Shown here: piece by piece, positions 1 to 6,090 of the stretch
Layout of the letters: every line of letters begins with the position of its first letter
Numbering within the stretch: the first letter of the stretch is position 1
Assembly (NCBI GenBank): GCA_015491615.1
Contig: WFVN01000101.1
Location: 1-6,360, forward strand
Reading direction: 5' to 3'
DNA: 6,360 nt
DNA from: Gammaproteobacteria bacterium
GTDB taxonomy: Bacteria > Pseudomonadota > Gammaproteobacteria > S012-40
The notes under the pieces: model-generated
Told to the model about the DNA's origin: nothing
Seen by the model: only the letters and a program-made list of their open reading frames with translations
The model's database searches: none
Translations under genes and position numbers: made by a program

Positions 1-854
1 CCGGAGACCATGGCGGGGGCGATGCCGGCTCCGGTGATGGGGTGGGTGAGGCCGAGGGCGTCGCCCACGAAGAGGACGCGCCCCACCACCGCCCGCTCGC
101 GCATCCCCCCCACCGGGATCTCGCCACCGGTGCGGGCGAGGATCTCGGCGCCCACCCGCCCTTCGTCCTGCAGTTGCCGGTGCAGGGCGTCCAGCGGTGC
201 TTTGAGGTCGCCGTAGCGCTTGTCCAGGCCCAGGCCCAGGTTGGCTACTTCTCCCTTGGGAAAGAGCCAGGCGTAACCGCCGGGGTAGTCGGGGGAGAGC
301 CAGATGTCGGTGGTGGCGAAGGGCTCGCGCAGGGGCACGGTGTACTGGCGGGTGTACACGTGCGCCAACTCGGGCAGGCCCAGGTGGCGGGCCACCGGCG
401 AGCGGGGGCCGTCGGCGGCGACCAGATAACGGAAGCGGACTATGTGACTGCCGGTGGGGCCGTGCAAGCGGGCGACACCCCGCTCGGCATCCAGGTCGGT
501 GAGGCGCGTGCCGTAGGCGAGTACCGCGCCCGCCTCGGCCGCCTGCCGCGCCAGGCCGGCGTCCAGGTCGCGGCGGTCCACCATGAGGCCGAGGAAGTGT
601 TCGGTGTCGGTGCGCCGCCCCTGGAGGTAGGTACGCATGCCGTGGATGTCCTGCACCTTGGCGGCGCGCACCTGCGACTCAGCGGTCATGGGCCGGGGCA
701 TGAACTCGGCGCACTGCACCGGCACGCCGGGGACGGTCTTCTTGTCCACCGCGAGGACGGTGAGGCCCGCCCGGGCGGCGGCGCGGGCGGCACAGCCCCC
801 GCCCGGGCCCAGGCCCACCACCAGCAGGTCCACCTGGGCGGGCAGGTCGCTCAA
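1..854 (-). CDS. lipT: LipT, geranylgeranyl-reductase-like FAD oxidoreductase, N-terminal part (TTG start)
   Basis: The first 284 residues of a flavoprotein that runs off the window. Reading by hand gives an uninterrupted frame from TTG 854-852 to position 1. FAD-binding landmarks are in order: Rossmann GLGPGG (14-19) followed by an AARAAARAG helix, an acidic V36-D37 strand end, PVQCAEFMP with C48 (the conserved cysteine of geranylgeranyl-reductase-like proteins), the AADGPRSPVAR motif (146-156), and FVGDALGLTHPITGAGI (262-278), which contacts the FAD ribityl/pyrophosphate. Genes of this type accompany slpl and lipS in sHdr clusters and are called lipT; a redox role in lipoate maturation is proposed, and the precise reaction is not known to me. 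The start uses TTGA overlap with the ligase stop and has GGGAGG 7 bases upstream; a GTG at codon 8 is a weaker alternative. Confidence 0.85.
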   Translation of the reverse strand, partial: MSDLPAQVDLLVVGLGPGGGCAARAAARAGLTVLAVDKKTVPGVPVQCAEFMPRPMTAESQVRAAKVQDIHGMRTYLQGRRTDTEHFLGLMVDRRDLDAGLARQAAEAGAVLAYGTRLTDLDAERGVARLHGPTGSHIVRFRYLVAADGPRSPVARHLGLPELAHVYTRQYTVPLREPFATTDIWLSPDYPGGYAWLFPKGEVANLGLGLDKRYGDLKAPLDALHRQLQDEGRVGAEILARTGGEIPVGGMRERAVVGRVLFVGDALGLTHPITGAGIAPAMVS

Positions 855-1918
855 ACGGCGGCCTCCCGGGCGGCGACGGCGCTGTCGATGGCCTGGATGA
901 AGTCGTCCGGGCCGAGCATCATCCATTGGGCGCCGCTGTCGGCGAAGAAGGCACGGATGCGCTCCGGCACCTGATCCAGAGGGGTGTCCTTGAGGGCCGC
1001 TTCCAGGTCCAGGACGGCGCGCTTGGGGGTGACGAAGAAATCGCCGGTGATCCAGATCTGCTTGAGGTGGTCGCGGGCGCTATCCACCCACAGACTGACG
1101 CGGATGAGCCCGCCCTTGCCCTTGTGGAAGCCTTGCAGCACGGGGGCCTCTTCGCGCGGACGCTCGTTGAGGTGGATCCAGTCGGGGGAGGAGAACTCCT
1201 CCACCACCTCCCGGTGGCGGGCCCGCTCCCAGTCGTTGAGAGGGGCGGGGGCCAGGTCCATGCCGAAGTGTTCGGCGAAGGATTCGGCGATGGCCACCTT
1301 CACCTCTTCCAGGGGCGGCAGCTCGCCCAGCAGTTCACGCAGGGTAACCACCCGGTCGCGGGCAGCCTTGAGGTTCTTGTCGCTGATCTTCTCGGCGGGG
1401 ATGCGCAGGACGCGGAACATGCGCTCCACGTCGAAGTCCAGCAACAGGGTCCCCTGGTAGAGGATGGCGTCGCCGTCCATGATGCCACCGGTGCCGGAGA
1501 TCTTGCGACCGCCCACCTCGATGTCGTTGCGGGGGCGGAAGTAGGCCTCCACGCCCAGCTTACGGATGCCCTCGGCGGCGGCGTTGCAGATGCGCTCGGC
1601 CAGCCGCCCCATGTCGGCCCCGCCCATGGCCTGCTTGGTGGTGTACAGCTCCCAGCCCAATTGCGTCTCGTCGAAATAGATGGCGCCGCCGCCGGTGATG
1701 CGGCGTTGGACCTCGATGCCGTGCTCCTCGCAGTAGGCCAGGTTGAGCTCCTGGCGCGGGCTCTGGTGGTAACCGATGAGGGCGGACGGGCGAAAGCGCA
1801 GGAAGCGCAGGGTGTTGCCCGCCTGGCCCTCGCGCACCGCGTCCAGCAGGGCCTGGTTGTAGGCGATGTTCTCGGTGGCCCCCAACAGGCCGGTGTCCAG
1901 CAAGCGCCATTTGGTCAT
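851..1918 (-). CDS. slpl(AB): Lipoate-protein ligase sLpl(AB) of the sHdr lipoate pathway
   Basis: A 355-residue cytoplasmic ligase that activates octanoate or lipoate with ATP and transfers it to the lysine of LbpA. The N-terminal LplA-type catalytic domain (about 1-245) shows the nucleotide/lipoate loop RRITGGGAIYFD (72-83), the N131-D132 site, and the catalytic-lysine motif GRKISG with K139, equivalent to the invariant Lys of LplA enzymes. The C-terminal part (about 255-350: LIRVSLWVDS, WITGDFF, an amphipathic helix, then FADSG) resembles the accessory LplB/LplA C-terminal domain, so both activities sit in one chain as in sLpl(AB). Placement between lipS and lipT supports specificity for LbpA over pyruvate dehydrogenase E2. 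The TGA stop overlaps the TTG start of the next gene (TTGA). A housekeeping LplA would be the alternative if this context were ignored. Confidence 0.9.
   Translation of the reverse strand: MTKWRLLDTGLLGATENIAYNQALLDAVREGQAGNTLRFLRFRPSALIGYHQSPRQELNLAYCEEHGIEVQRRITGGGAIYFDETQLGWELYTTKQAMGGADMGRLAERICNAAAEGIRKLGVEAYFRPRNDIEVGGRKISGTGGIMDGDAILYQGTLLLDFDVERMFRVLRIPAEKISDKNLKAARDRVVTLRELLGELPPLEEVKVAIAESFAEHFGMDLAPAPLNDWERARHREVVEEFSSPDWIHLNERPREEAPVLQGFHKGKGGLIRVSLWVDSARDHLKQIWITGDFFVTPKRAVLDLEAALKDTPLDQVPERIRAFFADSGAQWMMLGPDDFIQAIDSAVAAREAAV
862..867 (-). promoter_or_regulatory. Ribosome-binding site for the TTG start of lipT
   Basis: GGGAGG lies in the last codons of the ligase gene, 7 bases before TTG 854. 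It strongly supports the non-ATG start that overlaps the ligase TGA stop. Confidence 0.7.
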
Positions 1919-1924
1919 CTTTCG

Positions 1925-1933
1925 TCCCTCCTC
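1925..1933 (-). promoter_or_regulatory. Strong ribosome-binding site for the lipoate ligase gene
   Basis: GAGGAGGGA sits 6 bases before the ATG at 1918 and directly follows the TGA of the radical SAM gene. It is one of the strongest Shine-Dalgarno matches in the window and fixes the ligase start. Confidence 0.65.
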
Positions 1934-3064
1934 TCATTTCATTTCCGCCACCACCGGGATACCCAGCGGGCGCCCACGCCGGGCGACCGCCTTTTCCTCC
2001 ATGAGGCGCTGGATGTCCACGGTGAAGCTGGCGTCGGATTCTTCGTCCCCCAGAACCTCCTCGCCGATGGTGATGGAGCAGCAGCTAGGGGTGACCTTGA
2101 CCTCTTTGCCCAGGCGCACCGCCAATTCCACCATGCCATCGGCGGGGTGGGCGATGCCGGAGAAGCCGGCGAGGACGGCGTAGGTGTCCAGGCGCAGTTT
2201 GACCTCGCCGGCGGGCCGGGCGCAGCCCAACAACAGGGGCAGGTCGGGCAGGCCCTCCCCCAGGGCCATCATGTAGTCGCCCACCGCTTCCGGGTCGGGG
2301 GTACGGAAGGGGCGGCGGGGATTGCTGTAGATGGGGTTGACCACCACCAGCACGAGGGCGTCGGGCCGGTGGCGGCGCACCATCTCCAGGGCGTTCCATT
2401 CGCCCAGCATCTCGCCGAAGTGGAGGCCGGCGACGATGTGCGGGACCACCTTCATGTTCGTCTTCACCAGGGCGGCGAGGGCGGCCTCGAAGTCGTCCAC
2501 GCTACGCTTGAGGTGATAGACCTGGGTGATGGTTTCCTGAGCGCCGATGACGTCCATCATGGCCACGTCCACCCCGGCCTGCTCCAGGGCCTGGGCGTCA
2601 TCGTCGGACATGAGGGCGGTGTGGACGGCGAACCGAAAGGCGGGGTAGCGGTCCTTGATACGCCGGATGGTGTCCAGGAAGGGGGCGTACTCCACCTCGT
2701 TGCGGTGGTTGGAACCACCCGTGAGGAGCATCCCCTTGGCCCCTTCGTGCTCGATGAGGCGGTTGGCCAGCTCCCACAGGGCCTCGGGGGTCTCCGCCGG
2801 GATCATGGGCTCCAGGATCTTGGCCTTGCAGTGGTCGCACTGGAGCTTGCACTTAGCCCCGGTGATGGAGACTGCCGGCCAGGCGTTCTTGCCGCACACG
2901 CTCACCTCCGAGGACTGGAAGGCCTTGAAGGTGGGGGTGTAGAAATTGATGCCTTGACTGGCGCGGTCCAGTCGCGCGGCCCGGTCCACCAGCGTCGGAT
3001 CCGGCTCGATGTCTTCCAGGGCCTCCACCTGGCCGATGGCGTCCCAAAAGCGTCGTTCGCTCAT
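1934..3064 (-). CDS. lipS1: LipS-type radical SAM lipoyl synthase component (probably LipS1)
   Basis: A 376-residue radical SAM enzyme. The CxxxCxxC [4Fe-4S]/SAM motif is C72/C76/C79 (CKLQCDHC), preceded by PAVSITGAK. A glycine-rich LLTGGSNH stretch (113-120) matches the usual SAM-binding GGE-type position. Further cysteines at C57, C281 (GCARP) and C328-C329 (SCCS) could bind an auxiliary sulfur-donating cluster. In the sHdr lipoate pathway two such enzymes, LipS1 and LipS2, together insert sulfur at C6 and C8 of protein-bound octanoate on LbpA, replacing LipA. Position just before the ligase suggests LipS1, but the sequence alone does not let me exclude LipS2. Classical LipA is unlikely, since I see neither its N-terminal cysteine triad nor a C-terminal RSSY motif. 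The ATG at 3064 follows GGGAG by 6 bases; the stop lies 15 bases before the ligase gene. Confidence 0.8.
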   Translation of the reverse strand: MSERRFWDAIGQVEALEDIEPDPTLVDRAARLDRASQGINFYTPTFKAFQSSEVSVCGKNAWPAVSITGAKCKLQCDHCKAKILEPMIPAETPEALWELANRLIEHEGAKGMLLTGGSNHRNEVEYAPFLDTIRRIKDRYPAFRFAVHTALMSDDDAQALEQAGVDVAMMDVIGAQETITQVYHLKRSVDDFEAALAALVKTNMKVVPHIVAGLHFGEMLGEWNALEMVRRHRPDALVLVVVNPIYSNPRRPFRTPDPEAVGDYMMALGEGLPDLPLLLGCARPAGEVKLRLDTYAVLAGFSGIAHPADGMVELAVRLGKEVKVTPSCCSITIGEEVLGDEESDASFTVDIQRLMEEKAVARRGRPLGIPVVAEMK

Positions 3065-3080
3065 TGCCCGCTCCCGGTCG

Positions 3081-3109
3081 AGAAGAAAAGGCGCCGCGGA
3101 AACGGCGCC
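3081..3109 (-). terminator. Intrinsic terminator between lbpA and lipS
   Basis: On the minus strand a perfect 7-bp stem GGCGCCG / CGGCGCC (3109-3103 and 3096-3090) encloses a 6-base loop TTTCCG and is followed at once by TTTTCTTCT (3089-3081). This fits a rho-independent terminator acting on transcripts from the sHdr-lbpA side. The T-tract is interrupted by C, so it may be leaky. The radical SAM gene starts 25 bases beyond the stem, leaving no space for a full promoter after it. Partial read-through, or a promoter inside lbpA, would be needed for the downstream genes. Confidence 0.7.
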
Positions 3110-3136
3110 CGGCGTGTGGTGTTCCGACGCGCGGCC

Positions 3137-3574
3137 TCAGCAACCGCCGAAGCCGTCGGCCTCCATCTTCTTCTCGAAGGCCTCCAGGGCGGCCTGCCCG
3201 GTCACCAGGTCGGCCTTGTCCGCGTCCAGGTCGTCCGGCTTGATCTTCACCAGCCAGCCCTCGCCGTAGGGATCCTGGTTGATGAGACCGGGGTTGGCGG
3301 CCACGGCGTCGTTGATGGCCGCCACCTCGCCCCCTACGGGGGACTTGGCCGGGCCGACCCACTTGCCCGATTCCACGGTGGCGCAGGACTTGCCCTTCTT
3401 CACCTTCTTACCCACCTTCTTGGGGGTGTAGGAGACGATCTGCCCGGCCAGGGCGCAGGCATAGCTGGTCAATCCCACGGTCACCGTGCCGTCGTCCTCG
3501 ACGCGCGCCCAGATGTTGTTGTCCACGTCATAAAGAAGGTCTTCAGGAATTTCACACCCTCGAACTACGCCCAT
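3137..3574 (-). CDS. lbpA: Lipoate-binding protein LbpA, second copy
   Basis: A 145-residue GcvH-like lipoyl carrier with the LbpA-specific lysine site: K71 in ESGKW, followed by VGP. The N-terminal GCEIPEDLLYD block has C7 at the position of C9 in the other copy. Other cysteines are C40, C64 (KSCATVESGK, seven residues before the lipoyl lysine) and the very last residue, C145. The carrier domain ends in a DPY...GWLVKI segment resembling the NxDPYGxGWL region of GcvH, followed by a short charged helix. The ATG at 3574 is preceded by AGGAG about 6 bases away. It follows the DsrE-like gene by 21 bases and is followed by a hairpin terminator before the radical SAM gene. The sHdr and maturation-gene context makes LbpA far more likely than GcvH. 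Confidence 0.93.
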   Translation of the reverse strand: MGVVRGCEIPEDLLYDVDNNIWARVEDDGTVTVGLTSYACALAGQIVSYTPKKVGKKVKKGKSCATVESGKWVGPAKSPVGGEVAAINDAVAANPGLINQDPYGEGWLVKIKPDDLDADKADLVTGQAALEAFEKKMEADGFGGC

Positions 3575-3595
3575 TTTCGTCTCCTTTTCTTGTCG

Positions 3596-3994
3596 TCAAA
3601 AGGTGATTACCTTGTCAGCGGTGAGGATGAGATCGGCGAGCACGCCACCCCCGACCACATCATCCACTTCATCGATGATATCCCGTTCGGGATCAATGTC
3701 GTAACCCGGAAGAGCGGGCATGCACAAATGCAATTTCACACCCGCGGACTTGGCGTCGCGTATGAACTGGAGGATGGATTTTCCTCCCTCCATGGCCACC
3801 AGATTGGGCGCGACGTCTTTTTTTACCAGATTCACCCCTTCCATGGTGAAAAAAATACTCACGTCGGCGTCCATGGCTGCCAGGATGGACCCCAGGTAGA
3901 ACGGCGTGGCGCAACGCTGGGGGGTGGACGGTCCGCTGGTCATGACGATGAGGACCTTCTGGTCCTCGCGTTCGGTGAGGTAATGCTCGTCCAT
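3596..3994 (-). CDS. DsrE-family sulfur carrier (DsrE3-like)
   Basis: A 132-residue cytoplasmic protein of the DsrE/DsrF/YchN fold. Visible hallmarks are an opening strand KVLIVMTSGP, a FFTMEGV segment after the first two helices, the stretch GGKSILQFIRDAKSAGVKL, and a cysteine in LHLCMPAL (C91). C91 sits where DsrE-type proteins carry the persulfide-forming cysteine. A second cysteine, C28, is in PQRCATP. The likely role is to bind sulfur as a persulfide and hand it to or from TusA, the sHdr complex or LbpA; this is inferred from family and position. The ATG at 3994 is chosen over an in-frame TTG at 4000 because AAGGAG (4010-4005) is 10 bases from the ATG but only 4 from the TTG. The gene lies 15 bases after one lbpA and 21 bases before the next. 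I cannot separate DsrE3A, B and C subtypes by eye. Confidence 0.83.
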   Translation of the reverse strand: MDEHYLTEREDQKVLIVMTSGPSTPQRCATPFYLGSILAAMDADVSIFFTMEGVNLVKKDVAPNLVAMEGGKSILQFIRDAKSAGVKLHLCMPALPGYDIDPERDIIDEVDDVVGGGVLADLILTADKVITF

Positions 3995-4002
3995 GGCCAA
4001 GG

Positions 4003-4010
4003 CTCTCCTT
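4003..4010 (-). promoter_or_regulatory. Ribosome-binding site deciding the ATG start of the DsrE-like gene
   Basis: AAGGAGAG begins on the last base of the preceding lbpA TGA stop. Its distance fits the ATG at 3994 (8-10 bases) and is too short for the in-frame TTG at 4000. Confidence 0.65.
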
Positions 4011-4459
4011 CAGAGGCGTTTGCAGTGGATGTCTTCGCGCACCGCCCGCTCGCAATAACCCTTGCGCGCCGCCTCGCCGCTCACGAGGCGCGCACGGATC
4101 GCATCCAACGACTCCAGGGGCTTCACCCGGGCGATCCAGTGTTCGTAAGGGTCCTTGTTGAGCAGGGAGGGATCTTCCAGGACTGCGTGGTTGCCTTCGA
4201 TGATCTCACAGTCGAAGACGTTGGGCACCGGCCCGGCCCATTTGCCGCTCTCCAGGGTGGCCACAGGCTTGCCCTTGGGACGCACCGTGCCCGGACGGCG
4301 CACGCGCACATGCAGGATGCGCCCGGCGATGGTCTGGGAGAGGTCGGTCATGCCGATGCGCAGGACGTCTTCCGACTCCACGGCGACCCAGATCTGGTAT
4401 TCGTCGTCGTAGAGGAGGTCGTCCCTGAACTCGCAACCGTTGCAGTCCGTTCCGCTCAA
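4010..4459 (-). CDS. lbpA: Lipoate-binding protein LbpA, first copy (TTG start)
   Basis: A 149-residue GcvH-like lipoyl carrier of the sHdr system. The lipoyl lysine is K73 in ESGKW, followed by AGP, a form typical of LbpA and unlike the ESVKAAS context of glycine-cleavage GcvH. The N-terminal CNGCEF...DLLYD block (C6, C9) and the DPY (103-105) near the end of the carrier domain recur in the second copy. No ATG exists upstream within a sensible distance, and the first in-frame Met is at residue 37. The frame begins at TTG 4459-4457, which shares two bases with the hdrB2 TGA stop (TTGA). An AGAAGGG ribosome-binding sequence lies 6 bases upstream. The C-terminal tail (about 131-149) has further cysteines, C136 and C146. 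Alignment by eye with the downstream copy is gap-free over about 98 residues, at roughly 40% identity. The absence of gcvT and gcvP nearby argues against a GcvH role. Confidence 0.9.
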   Translation of the reverse strand: MSGTDCNGCEFRDDLLYDDEYQIWVAVESEDVLRIGMTDLSQTIAGRILHVRVRRPGTVRPKGKPVATLESGKWAGPVPNVFDCEIIEGNHAVLEDPSLLNKDPYEHWIARVKPLESLDAIRARLVSGEAARKGYCERAVREDIHCKRL

Positions 4460-5367
4460 ATGACGCCCTTCTGTTTCAGGTAGTCGATGGAGTCGCTGAT
4501 GTTCTCGTGGATGGCCAGCTTGCGCGGCGAGATCCCCAGCGCCAGCCCCAGAAGCTGGGTGAAATAGAGGATCTTCACCTTGGTCTTGATGCCGAAGACC
4601 CGTTCCGCGCGCACCTGGTGCATTTCCAAACCGGAGTGGCAGGTGGGACACTCGGTGGCGATGACGTCGGCGCCGGACTCCTCGGCCGCCTGCAACAGGT
4701 TGAGGACCAGTTGCGTGGAGGTGTCGGCGTCGGACAGGGTGTGGGCCCCGCCGCAGCAGGCGGTCTTCAGGGGGAAGTCCACGTTCTCCACCCCGGCGGC
4801 GGCGAGCAGATCGTCCATGTAGTGGGGCTTGTAGGTGGACTCGGAGCCCGGGCCGCGGTCCTTCTCCGGGAAGATCTGGCGCGGGCGGGTGTACATGCAG
4901 CCGTAGTAGTTGGCCACCTTGATCCCGTTCAGCTTTTTCTTGATGCGCTGCTTGATGCCCTCGGGGCCCAGTTCCTCCATGAGCCACTCGAGGAGGTGAA
5001 CGGTGCGCACGTTGCCCTTGTAGACGGGGTCGTTGGCCTTCTTGGCCAGGTCCTGCACTTCCTGCAGCGACTCCTCGGAGGTGGCCAGCTCGTACTCGGC
5101 CTTTTTGAGGTTGTGGTAACAGCCGTTGCAGGGGGCCATGACGGTGTCCATGCCCATCTTCTCCGCCGCCAGGGCCAGGTTGCGGGAGGAGAGGTAGGTC
5201 TGGAGCATGGGGTGGATGTTCTTCACCTCCATGGCGCCGCAGCAGTTGTAGTCGTCCAGGTACTGCATCTGCAGGCCCAGGGCGGAGACGATGGCGCGGG
5301 TGGATTTGTCGTAGGGGCCTCCGGTCCCTTCCAGCGCGCAACCGGGATAGTAAGCGACCTTAGCCAT
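4456..5367 (-). CDS. hdrB2: sHdrB2, CCG-domain heterodisulfide reductase-like subunit B
   Basis: A 303-residue cytoplasmic protein made of two cysteine-rich CCG domains, the fold that in methanogen HdrB holds two non-cubane [4Fe-4S] clusters at the disulfide-cleaving site. Both motifs are complete: C10, C42-C43-G44 and C80/C83 (APCNGC), then C157, C204-C205-G206 (ACCGG) and C240/C243 (ECPTC). Spacing in the first is C-x31-CC-x36-CxxC. In the sulfur-oxidising complex this subunit is thought to carry the catalytic site acting on the sulfur substrate or on the lipoyl disulfide of LbpA; the exact reaction is inference. The start ATG lies within the end of hdrC2 (8-base overlap), and the TGA stop overlaps the TTG start of lbpA. 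It could be confused with GlpC, LutA or SdhE-type CCG proteins, but the neighbours decide the call. Confidence 0.93.
   Translation of the reverse strand: MAKVAYYPGCALEGTGGPYDKSTRAIVSALGLQMQYLDDYNCCGAMEVKNIHPMLQTYLSSRNLALAAEKMGMDTVMAPCNGCYHNLKKAEYELATSEESLQEVQDLAKKANDPVYKGNVRTVHLLEWLMEELGPEGIKQRIKKKLNGIKVANYYGCMYTRPRQIFPEKDRGPGSESTYKPHYMDDLLAAAGVENVDFPLKTACCGGAHTLSDADTSTQLVLNLLQAAEESGADVIATECPTCHSGLEMHQVRAERVFGIKTKVKILYFTQLLGLALGISPRKLAIHENISDSIDYLKQKGVI
4466..4472 (-). promoter_or_regulatory. Ribosome-binding site for the TTG start of lbpA
   Basis: AGAAGGG lies inside the last codons of hdrB2, 6 bases before the TTG at 4459. It supports this non-ATG start. The TTGA stop/start overlap suggests translation of lbpA is coupled to that of hdrB2. 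Confidence 0.6.
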
Positions 5368-6076
5368 GCACAGCCCCCTTCTTTTCGTTGATGTATTCCT
5401 TCAGCACTTGTCCGGTACGGTCCCAACTCTTGACCTTGGGCTTGAAGACGAAATGCAGCCCGGAGTGGATGAGCGCGCCCAGGGGCAAGTGTTTGGTCAT
5501 GCGCTTGACCACGTCCACCAGCCAGTCCTGCTTCAGGGGCTGGGCCGTCTTCTTGAAGAAGTTCATGAGGATGCTGCCCTCTTCGATACGGCCACGCTCG
5601 GCGATCTGTTCCCAGAATTCTTCGTCGAAGATGGTGGAGGGGCGTTTCTCGGTGATGCCCTCGTCCTCCATCCAGTGGGCCAGGGCCTTCATGACCCCTT
5701 CCGGGCGCACGTCCTTGGGGCAGATGTTGGTGCATTTGTTACAGGAGACGCACTGCCAGATGATGTCCTTGTCCTTGACCAGCTCGTCCTTCAGGCCCAG
5801 GCGGGTGAGATAGATCCAATAGCGCGGATTGAATCGGGTGTTGAGCGCGTAGACGGTGCAGGAGTTGGTGCAGGAACCGCACTGCCAGCAACGGTGCACG
5901 TTGGCGGCGGTGGGATACTGCTTGATCTTGTCCTCGAACGTATCGTCGTATTCGGTGATCGTCCGGGGAAGAATCATGGTGTTCCAGTGGCCGGACACGT
6001 CCACGCCGTCCACCACCAACGATTCCTTCGTCAGGATGCGTTCCGGCTCAATGAGCGATTTCTCGTGAATGGGCAT
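5360..6076 (-). CDS. hdrC2: sHdrC2, two-[4Fe-4S] heterodisulfide reductase-like subunit C
   Basis: A 238-residue cytoplasmic iron-sulfur protein expected to pass electrons between sHdrB2 and the flavin-containing sHdrA core during oxidation of protein-bound sulfane sulfur. Two ferredoxin-type CxxCxxCxxxC motifs are visible: C63/C66/C69/C73 (in CWQCGSCTNSC) and C109/C112/C115/C119 followed by Pro120 (CVSCNKCTNICP). This is the arrangement of methanogen HdrC. The C-terminal half (about 140-238) is helical and basic, with no convincing transmembrane helix, unlike membrane-anchored HdrE/DsrM-type partners. The ATG at 6076 follows an AGGGGAAG ribosome-binding sequence. The gene ends with an 8-base overlap (ATGGCTAA) with hdrB2, indicating translational coupling. 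Assignment as the second copy (C2) rests on the order Hyp-C-B-LbpA. Confidence 0.93.
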   Translation of the reverse strand: MPIHEKSLIEPERILTKESLVVDGVDVSGHWNTMILPRTITEYDDTFEDKIKQYPTAANVHRCWQCGSCTNSCTVYALNTRFNPRYWIYLTRLGLKDELVKDKDIIWQCVSCNKCTNICPKDVRPEGVMKALAHWMEDEGITEKRPSTIFDEEFWEQIAERGRIEEGSILMNFFKKTAQPLKQDWLVDVVKRMTKHLPLGALIHSGLHFVFKPKVKSWDRTGQVLKEYINEKKGAVHG

Positions 6077-6090
6077 AGTCTTCCCCTAAG

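Noticed and set aside
42..974. Plus-strand open frame of 310 codons opposite lipT
   Set aside because: Compositionally a shadow frame. The minus strand reads as a flavoprotein with all FAD motifs in order over 284 codons.
1934..3064. Biotin synthase (bioB) or classical lipoyl synthase (lipA)
   Set aside because: The radical SAM motif is present, but the characteristic LipA N-terminal cysteine triad and RSSY end are not seen, and the neighbours are lipoate ligase and LbpA with no bio genes.
3596..4000. TTG start two codons upstream for the DsrE-like gene
   Set aside because: Only 4 bases separate it from the AAGGAG sequence. The ATG at 3994 has normal spacing.
3137..4459. Glycine cleavage H protein (gcvH) for the two carriers
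   Set aside because: No gcvT or gcvP nearby. The lipoyl site reads ESGKW, unlike GcvH, and the sHdr and lipoate-maturation context fits LbpA.
926..4483. A 1185-codon open frame on the plus strand
   Set aside because: It lies antisense to five well-supported genes and has a Gly/His/Val/Leu/Ala-rich low-complexity composition with no domain. In GC-rich DNA, long antisense shadow frames are expected.
4010..5341. A 443-residue minus-strand protein with LbpA at its C-terminus
   Set aside because: Everything before the TTG at 4459 is an Arg/Gly/Pro/His-rich out-of-frame reading of hdrB2. Only the last 149 residues look like a protein, so this is not a fusion.
4507..5391. Plus-strand open frame of 294 codons opposite hdrB2
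   Set aside because: Biased shadow composition. The minus strand encodes a protein with two complete CCG motifs across the same bases.
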